Below, piece after piece: positions 45,587 through 53,562 of a stretch of 64,000 bases of DNA; the stretch's first letter is position 1, and the number at the start of each line of letters is the position of its first letter. Where the stretch lies: contig CAZXHT010000001.1 of NCBI GenBank assembly GCA_964640665.1, positions 124,001 through 188,000 of the forward strand. The letters run 5' to 3'. The translations under genes and the position numbers were made by a program. This DNA is from DATKYQ01 sp964640665 (lineage in GTDB: Bacteria; Myxococcota; B64-G9). The notes beneath the pieces were generated by a model, which saw nothing but the letters and a program-made list of their open reading frames with translations, was not told the origin of the DNA and searched no databases.

Positions 45587-46778
45587 CTTCCGTTCTCTCT
45601 CTAACCAGCACGGCCAGCGCATGGGCGGCGATGCCCTCTTCCCGCCCGGTAAAACCCAGGCCCTCCTCGGTCGTGGCCTTGACCCCCACGTCGCCGGGGT
45701 CGAGCCCGAGCGCAGCGGATACTCTTTCGGCCATGCGTGGCAGGTAGTCTTTCAGGCGCGGCGCCTGGGCGACGATGGTAATATCCACCGAGCCGACCGC
45801 GAAACCGGCGCGCCCGATTACAGAAAGCGTCTTGTGCAACAGATCGATACTGTCGGCTCCCAGGTAGGCCGGATCGTCGTCCGGAAACAGGCGCCCGATG
45901 TCTCCCTGGGCTGCCGCTCCCAAAAGAGCATCGATCAACGCGTGCAGCGCGACGTCGCCGTCCGAGTGTCCAACGAGCCCCTGCGGGTGGGCAATCTCGA
46001 CACCGCCCAAGATTAGCTTCCGGCCGGGTCCGAAGCGGTGAACGTCGTAGCCGAAGCCGACACGGGGAAGCATCAGGCCCAGCCCGGCCAGGTCGGAAGG
46101 CTTAGTCAGCTTGACGTTCCCGGGCTCGCCGGCGACGGTGGCCACCTTGTAGCCGGCTCGTTCCACCAGGGCGGCGTCGTCCGTGAAATCAACATCCGGG
46201 TCGCTCTTGTCGACCCGGCGATAGGCCTCTGTCAAGATGTCTGCCGTGAATCCCTGTGGCGTCTGCGTGAGAAACACCCTGCTCCTGTCAAGGGTGGCGC
46301 TGACGAGTCCATCGTCATCGACTCGCTTCAAAGTCTCGGAGGCGGGCAGCACGGGCACGCAGGCTCCGTGTTGCAGCGTGCCGGCAATCACGCGCTCTAC
46401 CAGGGCGGCCGACACACGCGGCCGCGCCCCGTCATGCACCAACACAATTTCGCACCCGGCAGGCAGGCGATCGAGGCCCGCCTTGACCGAATCGCAGCGC
46501 CGCAGGCCTCCTGCGGTGACCAGGATATCGTCCCGGCCGCGCATCCGGGCGGGCAGCGTCTCATCCGAGCCGGCTGCTTCCGGCGGCACGACCACCACCA
46601 TGCCGTCGAGCAACGAACAAGACCAAAGCGCCCGGAGCGTGCGGGTCAAGAGTGTAGCTCCGCCGAAGCGCGCAAACTGCTTGGGCAGCGGACCGCCGAA
46701 ACGCGACCCCCGTCCCGCGGCCGGAACGATGGCCCAGCAACCGGGTCTTTTGGATTTCTCCGCCATCATAAGCCGCAT
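45579..46778 (-). CDS. ispDF: Bifunctional IspD/IspF (MEP pathway)
   Basis: 399 residues. The N-terminal half is IspD, 2-C-methyl-D-erythritol 4-phosphate cytidylyltransferase (PAAGRGSRFGGPLPKQF; VHDGARPRVS; TQTPQGF). The C-terminal half is IspF, the cyclodiphosphate synthase (GFGYDVHRFG with metal-binding Asp and His; GHSDGDVALHALIDALLGA; KATTEEGLGFTGR). Both act in isoprenoid precursor synthesis. Fusions of these genes are known in alpha- and epsilon-proteobacteria and in some delta-proteobacteria. The ATG at 46778 has no strong ribosome site; an adjacent in-frame ATG nearby could serve. Confidence 0.96.
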   Translation of the reverse strand: MRLMMAEKSKRPGCWAIVPAAGRGSRFGGPLPKQFARFGGATLLTRTLRALWSCSLLDGMVVVVPPEAAGSDETLPARMRGRDDILVTAGGLRRCDSVKAGLDRLPAGCEIVLVHDGARPRVSAALVERVIAGTLQHGACVPVLPASETLKRVDDDGLVSATLDRSRVFLTQTPQGFTADILTEAYRRVDKSDPDVDFTDDAALVERAGYKVATVAGEPGNVKLTKPSDLAGLGLMLPRVGFGYDVHRFGPGRKLILGGVEIAHPQGLVGHSDGDVALHALIDALLGAAAQGDIGRLFPDDDPAYLGADSIDLLHKTLSVIGRAGFAVGSVDITIVAQAPRLKDYLPRMAERVSAALGLDPGDVGVKATTEEGLGFTGREEGIAAHALAVLVRERTEDE

Positions 46779-46833
46779 TGTTACCAGATCCCGGCTTGAC
46801 AGGCCACTCTAATCATGCAATCGATGCGAGCGG

Positions 46834-47487
46834 ATGAGCGCCAAGAACACAGTCGGCCTGTTCGACTTCGACGGCACGCTGGCCCGCGGCGATTCGGCCC
46901 TGCCGTTCATCCTGTTCACGCTGCGGCGCTACCCGCGCGCCCTTATCGAATTTACGTATTTGGCCGCCCTGGCTCCGGGTTACGGCCTGGGACTGGTCAC
47001 CAAGAAACGCATCAAGAACGCCATGCTCAAGATCCTGATGCACGTCCCCCCGCCCGAGCGGGAGGCACTTGCAAGAAATTTCCACGACAGGGTCATCCGG
47101 CCACGCTACTTCGCAAAGGGCCTGGAGAGGGTTGGCTGGCACAAGCAGCAGGGGCACACGCTGATATTGGCCACGGCCTCGGTGGATTTCTACATGAACC
47201 ACATAGCCGGGCAGTTAGGTTTCGACGTCCTGGTGGCCACGCGCACGGCGATCGAACCCGTTCCCACGGTAACGGGCGCCAATTGCTACGGCCAAGAAAA
47301 GGTAAAGCGGTTGAAAGAACTGGATCTCTACGAGCAGACAGACTGGGCAAACTCCTGGGCCTACAGCGATCACCTCTCGGACAGGCCGATACTCGAACTA
47401 TGCGGCCGGCGCATGGCCACCACCCCCTCCCGCGCCCTGCGTCGCCATGCCAGGCGCGAGGGCTGGCAAGTAGTGGACTGGTCGTAG
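46834..47487 (+). CDS. HAD-superfamily hydrolase, subfamily IB
   Basis: 217 residues. Motif I is GLFDFDGTLARGDS, with nucleophile Asp11 and acid/base Asp13; motif II is LILATASVDFY; motif III/IV lies in KVKRLKEL and AYSDHLSDRPILEL. The cap is small and helical. This matches HAD-IB phosphatases related to phosphoserine phosphatase and to 1-acylglycerol-phosphate-related phosphatases. The substrate is uncertain. It is divergent from ispDF with a 55-base gap. Confidence 0.9.
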   Translation: MSAKNTVGLFDFDGTLARGDSALPFILFTLRRYPRALIEFTYLAALAPGYGLGLVTKKRIKNAMLKILMHVPPPEREALARNFHDRVIRPRYFAKGLERVGWHKQQGHTLILATASVDFYMNHIAGQLGFDVLVATRTAIEPVPTVTGANCYGQEKVKRLKELDLYEQTDWANSWAYSDHLSDRPILELCGRRMATTPSRALRRHARREGWQVVDWS

Positions 47488-47512
47488 GACCCAACCTCAG
47501 AAAGTTAAGTTT

Positions 47513-47950
47513 TCAGTACCCGAAGGTCTTCTCGATGGTGTCCTTGGCCCGGTGCAGGACAATATGGTCGAGCAGCTTGCTGGCGGTGGGGTGTTTCCTG
47601 AGTTCCTCTACCAATTCTGGTCCGGAGAAGCGCAATACCTCGACATCGTCCTTGGCGACCACGGTTGCCGTGCGACGGACGCTGGAGACTTCTGCCACCT
47701 CGCCGAAAATGCTGCCCGGCTCGAGAGTGGTAAGCTCTATGATGAAGCCTTCCTGCATGGTCTGGACATCGACCTTGCCGCTTTGCAACAGGTAGATGTC
47801 ATCTCCGAGCGCGTCCTGCTCAATTATGATATCTCCCTTGGAATACTTCTCCAGGCCGGCCAACTCCGTCACCCGCCGCCTTGCGGCCTCGTCTAGCGTC
47901 TTGAACAGCAGGTTGCCGGCCGTAAGTTCGTCGTAGGATTGTTCGGTCAT
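47513..47950 (-). CDS. Single-domain cyclic nucleotide-binding protein
   Basis: 145 residues from the ATG at 47950, with GGAGGTG six bases upstream. It is a stand-alone cyclic-nucleotide-binding beta-barrel: YSKGDIIIEQDALGDDIYLLQSGKV, then GSIFGEVAEVSSVRRTATVVA, which corresponds to the phosphate-binding cassette. No DNA-binding or catalytic domain is attached. It could report cAMP or c-di-GMP to a partner, but the ligand and partner are unknown. It is divergent from the Cys-rich lipoprotein at 48071. Confidence 0.88.
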   Translation of the reverse strand: MTEQSYDELTAGNLLFKTLDEAARRRVTELAGLEKYSKGDIIIEQDALGDDIYLLQSGKVDVQTMQEGFIIELTTLEPGSIFGEVAEVSSVRRTATVVAKDDVEVLRFSGPELVEELRKHPTASKLLDHIVLHRAKDTIEKTFGY

Positions 47951-48070
47951 CGAGCCACCTCCCCTCTCGCAGCAACCATACCCCACAACCATTCCCGGAC
48001 GCAATTTCACACCTGGCGCTTTTCTGCTTTTCTGTTATTATTGATTCGTCTTCTGCCGTGGAGGAAAAAA

Positions 48071-49309
48071 ATGAGAGCAATTCTTGGAAAGATACTTTCG
48101 TCGGCCGTGCTCGCAATCTTTTTCACGGCCGCGGGCTGTTCGAGCGGCGGCGGCCCCTTCGACGGCGGCGATGGCGATGCCGACGGGCTCGACGGCGGCG
48201 GCGACATCACCTTCTGCCAGTCGAAAGACGATTGCCCCGCGGGCCAAGACTGCATCGGCGGCGTCTGCCAGGAAATCAAGGCCTGTAGTTGCAACTACGA
48301 CTGCGGTGAGCGCAGCCAGAACCTGGTCTGCAACACCAGCCTCTCGCGCTGCGAGCCAGGCACCGCCCCGACGGCCTGCGACGATTTCTGCGACTGCTAC
48401 GCCAACGAGACCTGCACCGGCGGCGAATGCATCCCGGCCGGTGGAGACGACAAGACCTGCACGGAATCCGATCAATGCGGCCAGGACGAGAAGTGCATCG
48501 ACAACCGCTGCGTGCCGAAGAGCTGCACGACGCGCGAGGATTGCGCGCATGCGATCTGCCTGGTGTGCAAGAACGGCGAGTGCACCAAGCCGCCCGGGAT
48601 GTGCCAGGGCGACGACGACTGCTGTGTCGGCTTCCACTGCAACTTCGGAACCTGCATCCCCGACTCGGAAGGCTGCCTGTCGGACGACGACTGCAAGGAT
48701 CCGAATTATCCGCGCTGCCGCGAAGGCGAGTGCACGCCCGAGTGCGTCAACGACGCCGACTGCGCGGGCAACCAGGAATGCCGCGACAACGAGTGTGTCA
48801 GCCCCGGCTGCACCATCGAGACCTGCCCCCAGGGCCAGTGGTGCAACCCCACCGCCGGACCGGCCGGAGTGGGCGAGTGCCAGGACGGCTGCGATCAGAA
48901 CTCCGACTGCACAGCCGGCCAGCAGTGCAACTACGAAAGCCACGTCTGCATAGACGACTGCTGCGGCGGCTGCCTGGCCGACCAGTACTGCGACACCAAC
49001 GACTGCGTTTGCAAGACCAGGTGTCAAACCGACCAGGACTGCCAGCAAGACTGGGAGTGCGATCAAGTCAGCGGCCAGTGCCACCCGGCCGGCGCCGGCC
49101 AGGAGGGCGCTCCCTGCACCGTGGATCTCGAGTGCGACAACAGCCAGGGCCTGCTGTGCGACGACTGCGACATCTGCCAAAGCCCGCCCGAGAGCCAGAC
49201 CTGCCTCTACGACTGCGCCGGAACCTACCAGTGCCCGCGAACCGATCTTAATTGCCAGCCGCGCGGCTACGCGGGCGGCAGCCTGCGCCTGCTGTGCATT
49301 CCCCAGTAG
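48071..49309 (+). CDS. Cys-rich lipoprotein with tandem knottin-like repeats
   Basis: 412 residues from the ATG at 48071, preceded by GTGGAGG at good spacing. The signal peptide ends in TAAGC (Cys23), followed by a Gly/Asp-rich linker. The rest is a string of about ten short disulfide-rich units of the pattern C-x3-DC-x2-GxxCxxGxC (KDDCPAGQDCIGGVCQ; ESDQCGQDEKCIDNRC; DADCAGNQECRDNEC). The same unit type occurs at the N-terminus of the vWA lipoprotein at 3975. Probably an exposed lipoprotein with rigid repeats. Function unknown. Confidence 0.85.
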   Translation: MRAILGKILSSAVLAIFFTAAGCSSGGGPFDGGDGDADGLDGGGDITFCQSKDDCPAGQDCIGGVCQEIKACSCNYDCGERSQNLVCNTSLSRCEPGTAPTACDDFCDCYANETCTGGECIPAGGDDKTCTESDQCGQDEKCIDNRCVPKSCTTREDCAHAICLVCKNGECTKPPGMCQGDDDCCVGFHCNFGTCIPDSEGCLSDDDCKDPNYPRCREGECTPECVNDADCAGNQECRDNECVSPGCTIETCPQGQWCNPTAGPAGVGECQDGCDQNSDCTAGQQCNYESHVCIDDCCGGCLADQYCDTNDCVCKTRCQTDQDCQQDWECDQVSGQCHPAGAGQEGAPCTVDLECDNSQGLLCDDCDICQSPPESQTCLYDCAGTYQCPRTDLNCQPRGYAGGSLRLLCIPQ

Positions 49310-49412
49310 GAACAACCCCCGCCCCGCTCGGGCGCCCCCTTTTCTGAACCGCGCGAGGGAACTCCGGCCTTGCGCATGATACTCGTTTGGGCTATTCTGA
49401 AATCAGGAGGAA

Positions 49413-49646
49413 ATGAGTGCAATGGAGGAAAATCGGGATACGTACGAGGAAATAAAGAAGCTGGCGAGCAGGCTCACGCCCGACGAGCGTTACAGGCTGA
49501 TTGCCGAGATCCTGGTAGATAGTTCAGAACGCACTGTTGATAAATCTGTAGAAGAAGAAATGGATTCGTTGAAGGCCATGTGGCGGAAGTATTCCAGACC
49601 CATAGGTTCATGGTACCGGGACGATATTCATGATCGAGGGATGTAG
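49413..49646 (+). CDS. Putative VapB-type antitoxin
   Basis: 77 residues with AGGAGGAA directly before the ATG. It is charged and helical (DTYEEIKKLASRLTPDERYRLIAEIL), with a C-terminal tail ending GSWYRDDIHDRGM. The next gene is a PIN-domain protein whose start overlaps its stop by 17 bases. That arrangement, rather than a recognisable DNA-binding motif, makes it the likely antitoxin. The N-terminal part resembles the addiction-module component family seen next to PIN or RelE toxins. Confidence 0.72.
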   Translation: MSAMEENRDTYEEIKKLASRLTPDERYRLIAEILVDSSERTVDKSVEEEMDSLKAMWRKYSRPIGSWYRDDIHDRGM

Positions 49647-50045
49647 CTTCATAGATACCAACGTTCTTGTCTATGCCCATGATGCTTCCGAGCCGGAAAA
49701 ACGAAGAAGCGCGCAGGAACTGATTACGAAGCACGTGCGTTCGAAGACCGGCATTGTCTCCGCACAGGTGCTGTCGGAGTGCTACGTTGTCCTTCGGCGC
49801 AAGGNNNNNNNNNNACCAGGGAGATCGTGGAAAGGTACAAGAACCTGTTTCCGGTGCTTCCGATATCTGCGGCGGATGTCGGCGCTGCGATGACTGGCGT
49901 GGAGGTCAGAGTGCTTTCATACTGGGATGCGCTCGTCTGGGCCACTGCTAAATCTCACGGTGTCACAACCATTCTGTCCGAGGATGGACCCAGCGGCGCA
50001 AATCTGGACGGTGTGACGTTCGTCAATCCTTTTCAGCGAACCTGA
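49630..50045 (+). CDS. PIN-domain toxin (VapC-like), interrupted by an assembly gap
   Basis: The N-terminal part reads MIEGCSFIDTNVLVYAHD and contains the first catalytic Asp of PIN ribonucleases. After the ten N at 49805-49814 the sequence continues in another frame with VLSYWDALVWATAKSHG and ILSEDGPSG, which are the C-terminal acidic motifs of the same family. The frame change is most simply explained by an N run of arbitrary length, so the gene is probably intact in the cell. VapC toxins cleave tRNA or rRNA and are neutralised by the cognate antitoxin, coded directly upstream. Confidence 0.75.
49805..49814. other. Assembly gap (ten N)
   Basis: Ten undetermined bases in the PIN-domain gene. 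The true length is unknown, and the frame on the two sides differs by two. Confidence 0.99.
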
Positions 50046-50590
50046 TATAAAAGGGATCGCCCCGACACTTGACTCAAGATGAAGATCTCCTGGCGAAGGC
50101 GAAACGCTGTCAGGCTGAGGGAATCGCTTTCTCAGGCGTTGTATATGCCCACCAGTTGCACGTCACCATTGGCGTGAGTTCTTACCTTTGTGAGATATTG
50201 GTGGAGATAATAGGGAACGTTGTAGGAATGACTTAATAACTTAACAACATCCCCCTATTCCCGGTCCAGGCGCTTCAGGATCATCAGATTGCCCTGCCGA
50301 AGCAGGCGTACCATCCGAGCCGTGGAAGAGCATATTCCAACAACGTTGGACTTGTTGGAATATGGCTCAGAATAAAGGCCAGTGTGCTGAATTATGCCTC
50401 GTATGGCCATAATACTTGCAGATAAACAGGATCACCGCGATCCGTGCCCAGCGCTGAAATAGCTGTTGGAATAAGGCCGAATCAAGGTCGCGACATTCAT
50501 GCGTCCACCCGGCGCCCGTCCGTCTCTTGGCAATTCCGGCGGCCGGAAAAGATTCAAAGTGTCAAATGATCGAATCACCAAAGAGCCGAC
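50046..50590. other. Intergenic region with a long inverted repeat
   Basis: No supported gene between the PIN-domain gene and DGR target 1. It holds a 13-bp inverted repeat at 50332-50365, a related TTGGAATAAGG word near 50464, and the conserved downstream flank of VR1 at about 50552-50596. The stretch looks AT-richer than the neighbouring genes, as expected for accessory DNA. Confidence 0.6.
50332..50365. repeat. Perfect 13-bp inverted repeat, 8-base spacer
   Basis: CATATTCCAACAA (50332-50344) and its exact reverse complement (50353-50365) flank CGTTGGAC. No T-run follows on either strand. It could be a regulator-binding site, a cruciform, a weak terminator for the DGR operon or an element end. 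Confidence 0.8.
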
Positions 50591-51085
50591 TCACGGTCCT
50601 CTGCGCACACAACGCACATTGTTGCCGTTGCCCTTGTCGCCGTCGTCGACGCCGCCGCCGCTGAAGTCGACGCGCCATGCGTCGGACGAGTCGCCCGCAC
50701 AGGACGCCGACGTCCAGAACCAATTCGAAGGCGTGCCGGGAAAAATCGCAGTATCAATGGCTGGGGACGTTCTGTGGTTGTCAACGATGGTTCGAAGCTC
50801 CTTCGCATCCGGCAGATACCAGTCGGTGTGCCCGCCCCAGTCGAGGCCGTCGCAGTAATCAATGGCGTTTTGCCAGGTGTATGTGGCAACACCGCCCGCG
50901 GTACAGTCGCCGCCACTCAGGCCCGCGGGGCAGCCCTGCCACACCAGCCCGGTAACGCCATCCGTGACAACCGGCCGGCCGGCCACGGGCTCGGTGCGGA
51001 TGAAGTGTTCGCCACCGGCGCCGCATGGCGCCGGTAACACCAAGCAAAGCAAGAACACAACTATTATCTGCGTGCCTTTTCTCAT
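50591..51085 (-). CDS. DGR target protein 1 (secreted, DUF1566/C-type-lectin-like, ends in VR1)
   Basis: 164 residues. The ATG overlaps the reverse transcriptase stop as ATGA, so the two are translationally coupled. A signal peptide (MRKGTQIIVVFLLCLVLP) precedes a single DUF1566-type domain: RTEPVAGRPVVTDGVTGLVWQG, YCDGLDWGGHTDWYLPD, IDTAIFPGTPSNWFWTS. Residues 126-163 are the variable repeat: SASCAGDSSDAWRVD through NNVRCVRRG. In this fold the C-terminal variable residues form an exposed ligand-binding face, as known for Mtd and TvpA. Most variable positions are Gly, Asp, Ser or Arg. Probably a surface-exposed or secreted binding protein; the ligand is unknown. Confidence 0.88.
   Translation of the reverse strand: MRKGTQIIVVFLLCLVLPAPCGAGGEHFIRTEPVAGRPVVTDGVTGLVWQGCPAGLSGGDCTAGGVATYTWQNAIDYCDGLDWGGHTDWYLPDAKELRTIVDNHRTSPAIDTAIFPGTPSNWFWTSASCAGDSSDAWRVDFSGGGVDDGDKGNGNNVRCVRRGP
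50597..50710 (-). repeat. DGR variable repeat VR1 (114 bp)
   Basis: Aligned to the TR without gaps over 38 codons. It shows 16 substitutions at TR adenines (15 A-to-G, one A-to-C) and only one other change (T-to-G in codon 2). The last 24 bases, starting at the AAT codon, are identical to the TR (the IMH side). Immediately beyond, VR1 has CCGTGA where the TR has ACGTGG, the usual VR/TR difference at the initiation-of-mutagenic-homing site. Confidence 0.95.
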
Positions 51086-52839
51086 CGGGAAGCCTCCTTG
51101 AATATATCTTCATAAGGAAAAACCTTGAATGCAATTCGCCGCTGGGCAACGATCCTATTTCCCGAGCTTGCTCCGCTCTGCAGCACAACGGTGATCGGCA
51201 GCGCGGCAGACAGCGCCAGGGGCATTTCCTTGCGCCGGAAAAATAAGTTCTCCTTCCGCGTCTCCAAAATGCCGGTTGAAAACCCCAGGTAGTTGGCGAG
51301 GTATCCACGGTAAAAACCGCAGCGTCGATTGAAGCCGGGTCTTTTAGCGATCGTGCGCAGACCGAGTTTCGAACCGAATCTTGCCGCCTGGCCGTCCAGC
51401 AACTCGAAATGGCTTCCAATCTGGAAAAGCAGCAATCCATCGGCGCAGAGCTTTTGAAACCAGTTGTACTGGTGGCTCAACAATCTGAATTCTCGAGGAG
51501 GAAGATACCTTCTTGCAACCTTGTTGCCTTCGAGCAAGAAGTAATTGGAGAGCCATGAATATCTATGCCACAAGACTTTCACAAGCATTCCGGTATCCGC
51601 CTTTGCAAAGTGAGACAGGTATGAATTCAGGACGGCGAGAAGCCTCTCGAGCATGGCCGGCGGATATTTCAAAACGGCCAGTTTTTTTGCCGGCCGCGAG
51701 GACGGCCCTTCGGCAGATCCGGCGATATGTTCGACTGTCCTTACCAGTCTTGTTTCGTACTTTTCAAGCCTGGCTCTCAGATTGCCCACTACCCGTCTCC
51801 TGACAAGCCTGTGATCCGGGTGAACGACGTAACCGAGAAAGTCTATGCCGCAGCCTATAGGCTTGAGCCTGGTGCGGCTGTTATTCAATTCCAGTTTGAG
51901 CCTTACTCTGAGATACTCGCGAATGCTTCCATACAGATCCTCGAGCCGAGAGCGATCTTCATCAAGCAAGAGCAGGTCGTCCACATACCTGATGTAATAC
52001 TTGACCCGCAACTCATGTTTGACGAATTGATCCAGAGCATCCAGGTAGACATTGCCGAAGAACTGGCTGGTGAGGTTTCCGATGGGCACGCCTGCGCCGG
52101 GTCTGCAATTTGAGAGTCTCTTGTGTACCGGTACAAGATCGAGAAGCCCTGGATCGCCCATGATCTCGGAGCCTTTTGAGGAATCATGAAAAAGAAGCAC
52201 GCCGCAAAGCCGGCGCAGGGCACGATACTCGGCAATGTCTGTTCTCCCGACACCTGCCCTTGTATTGAATATCAATGGAAGGCTTTCCTGCGCTTGGGAC
52301 GTTTCACCGCCGCCAGGCGGCGCAATGCAGGGCACGATACCGAAACGTTTTTTCAGGCGACGATCCAGCCTTGCAAACAGAATGTTCTTGTCGATCGACA
52401 TGAAGAAGCTCTTGATATCCAGTTGAAGGTACCAGGCGCGCCTCCTGCCGCCCCTGGTGAGGGAGCGAATGAACTTCTCAAGCCTGTCCACCGCCGCATG
52501 CGTGCCCTTGCCGGATCGGCAGGCGAAGCTGTCTTGTATGAACACCCTCTCCCAGTCCGGTTCTATCGCTCTGACGAACAGGTGATGCACCACCCTGTCC
52601 CTGAACCTGGCGGCCACGATCTCCCGCAACTTGGGACGCCGGGTTACAAAACGCATCCCGGGCCGGGGCCGGTATGTTCTCGAGAGCAACTCATGCTCGA
52701 GGTCCAGAAGCTCGTCCGCGAGCCGCATCTCGAAGGCGATCGCGCCGGGCTTCGCGCGCTTGCGCCTGCGACAATCCAGGTAGGCCCGGTGAATCGACTC
52801 CGGTGAAAAGACGGCCGGCCGGGTGGAAGCGGCGTTCAT
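51082..52839 (-). CDS. DGR reverse transcriptase with MutS domain I-like C-terminal extension
   Basis: 585 residues from the ATG at 52839, preceded by GGGAGG seven bases upstream; the open frame continues upstream through the TR, but that part is not protein-like. The RT domain (about residues 60-345) has the catalytic Asp in LQLDIKSFF (141), the motif IGNLTSQ (253-259) that marks DGR RTs in place of QGxxxSP, and YVDD (285-288). Residues 167-245 hold an unusually long segment between motifs 3 and 4. The thumb region has the usual LNSYLSHFAKAD. Residues about 452-577 resemble the mismatch-recognition domain I of MutS (HQYNWFQKLCADGLLLFQIGSHFEL; CGFYRGYLANYL; ITVVLQSG), with HFE where MutS has FYE. 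The enzyme copies the TR RNA with adenine-specific errors for mutagenic homing into VR1 and VR2. Confidence 0.95.
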   Translation of the reverse strand: MNAASTRPAVFSPESIHRAYLDCRRRKRAKPGAIAFEMRLADELLDLEHELLSRTYRPRPGMRFVTRRPKLREIVAARFRDRVVHHLFVRAIEPDWERVFIQDSFACRSGKGTHAAVDRLEKFIRSLTRGGRRRAWYLQLDIKSFFMSIDKNILFARLDRRLKKRFGIVPCIAPPGGGETSQAQESLPLIFNTRAGVGRTDIAEYRALRRLCGVLLFHDSSKGSEIMGDPGLLDLVPVHKRLSNCRPGAGVPIGNLTSQFFGNVYLDALDQFVKHELRVKYYIRYVDDLLLLDEDRSRLEDLYGSIREYLRVRLKLELNNSRTRLKPIGCGIDFLGYVVHPDHRLVRRRVVGNLRARLEKYETRLVRTVEHIAGSAEGPSSRPAKKLAVLKYPPAMLERLLAVLNSYLSHFAKADTGMLVKVLWHRYSWLSNYFLLEGNKVARRYLPPREFRLLSHQYNWFQKLCADGLLLFQIGSHFELLDGQAARFGSKLGLRTIAKRPGFNRRCGFYRGYLANYLGFSTGILETRKENLFFRRKEMPLALSAALPITVVLQSGASSGNRIVAQRRIAFKVFPYEDIFKEASR

Positions 52840-52872
52840 GCAATATCCTCCCGGCCGGCCCGGCGTCCACGT

Positions 52873-52986
52873 TCCTCTGCGCACACAACGCACATTGTTG
52901 TTGTTGTCCTTGTCGTCGTTGTTGACGTTGCCGTTGTTGAAGTTGACGTTCCATGCGTTGGACGAGTCGCCCGCATAGGACGACGA
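52873..52986 (-). repeat. DGR template repeat TR (114 bp)
   Basis: Lies between the avd and RT genes. Its 38 codons include 11 AAC and one AAT, so adenine mutagenesis can reach many residues, the classic TR design. It also has one AAG (codon 26). It matches VR1 and VR2 colinearly. It reads in frame with the RT as SSSYAGDSSNAWNVN to NNVRCVRRG but is non-coding in function. The RNA made here is the template for the mutagenic cDNA; the 113 bases up to the avd stop are the probable leader. Confidence 0.96.
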
Positions 52987-53099
52987 ACTTGCCCGGTCAC
53001 TTTCCGTCCCCTGCCGATCCCAACGGTACGACAGGTTTTTTTCGCATGCCCGGCGGCTTGCACCGGGCGGATCGAGCGCACCGTGAACAACGTGCTCGC
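52987..53099 (-). ncRNA. Probable upstream leader of the TR RNA
   Basis: The 113 bases between the avd stop and the TR carry no supported gene. In characterised DGRs the sequences flanking the TR are needed for priming and for complex formation with Avd and RT, so this part is likely transcribed with the TR. The role is by analogy only. Confidence 0.4.
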
Positions 53100-53501
53100 T
53101 CACGACCGTCCCCCCGGAGGGTTGGTGGGCCGTGATTCCGGCAACCTCGGCGCCTTGCAACTCTTCAACCAGCCCTCGGCCTGCCGGCCGATATCCACTG
53201 CCAGGCCGGCCGAGTGATGATACGCGTTATATGATTTGAAAGCATGCACCTCCTTTGCCAAGTGCAGAAGGTTCTTGAGCACTTCCACCTCCAGGCGCAA
53301 CTCCAGAAGCTCTCTCGCCCTGTCGCCGCCCGCGGTATTCTGGGCGCGGATCACCCGCCCGAGGACATCCTGGGCGCCTGCCTGCATGCGGGCGCCCAGG
53401 CCGTACTTGTGGCGCCTGTCAAACCCGGCCACCAGTTTCTCGAGGTAAACGGCCAGCTCGAAGCTCTTCTTATATATGGGAAGGTGCTCGTAGCGCGCCA
53501 T
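53100..53501 (-). CDS. avd: DGR accessory variability determinant (Avd-like four-helix bundle)
   Basis: 133 residues. HLPIYKKSFELAVYLEKLVAGFDRRHKYGLG at the N-terminus and LLELRLEVEVLKNLLHLAKE in the third helix match the Avd/23S-rRNA-intervening-sequence protein family. In studied DGRs Avd forms a positively charged pentamer that binds RT and TR RNA and is essential for mutagenic homing. The protein is Arg/Lys-rich as expected. It lies between target 2 and the TR. No clear ribosome site precedes the ATG at 53501. Confidence 0.92.
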   Translation of the reverse strand: MARYEHLPIYKKSFELAVYLEKLVAGFDRRHKYGLGARMQAGAQDVLGRVIRAQNTAGGDRARELLELRLEVEVLKNLLHLAKEVHAFKSYNAYHHSAGLAVDIGRQAEGWLKSCKAPRLPESRPTNPPGGRS

Positions 53502-53562
53502 GCGATTGAGTCCACAATTTCAAAGCGTCAAATGATCGAATCACCAAAGAGCCAAATCACGG

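Noticed and set aside
47939..48070. N-terminal extension of the Cys-rich lipoprotein
   Set aside because: The ATG at 48071 has a good ribosome site and starts a signal peptide with a lipobox; the extension overlaps the divergent gene's leader.
50332..50365. Rho-independent terminator
   Set aside because: No T-run follows the inverted repeat on either strand.
52840..53160. RT start at 53160
   Set aside because: The extra residues cover the TR and its leader, and a strong ribosome site precedes the ATG at 52839.
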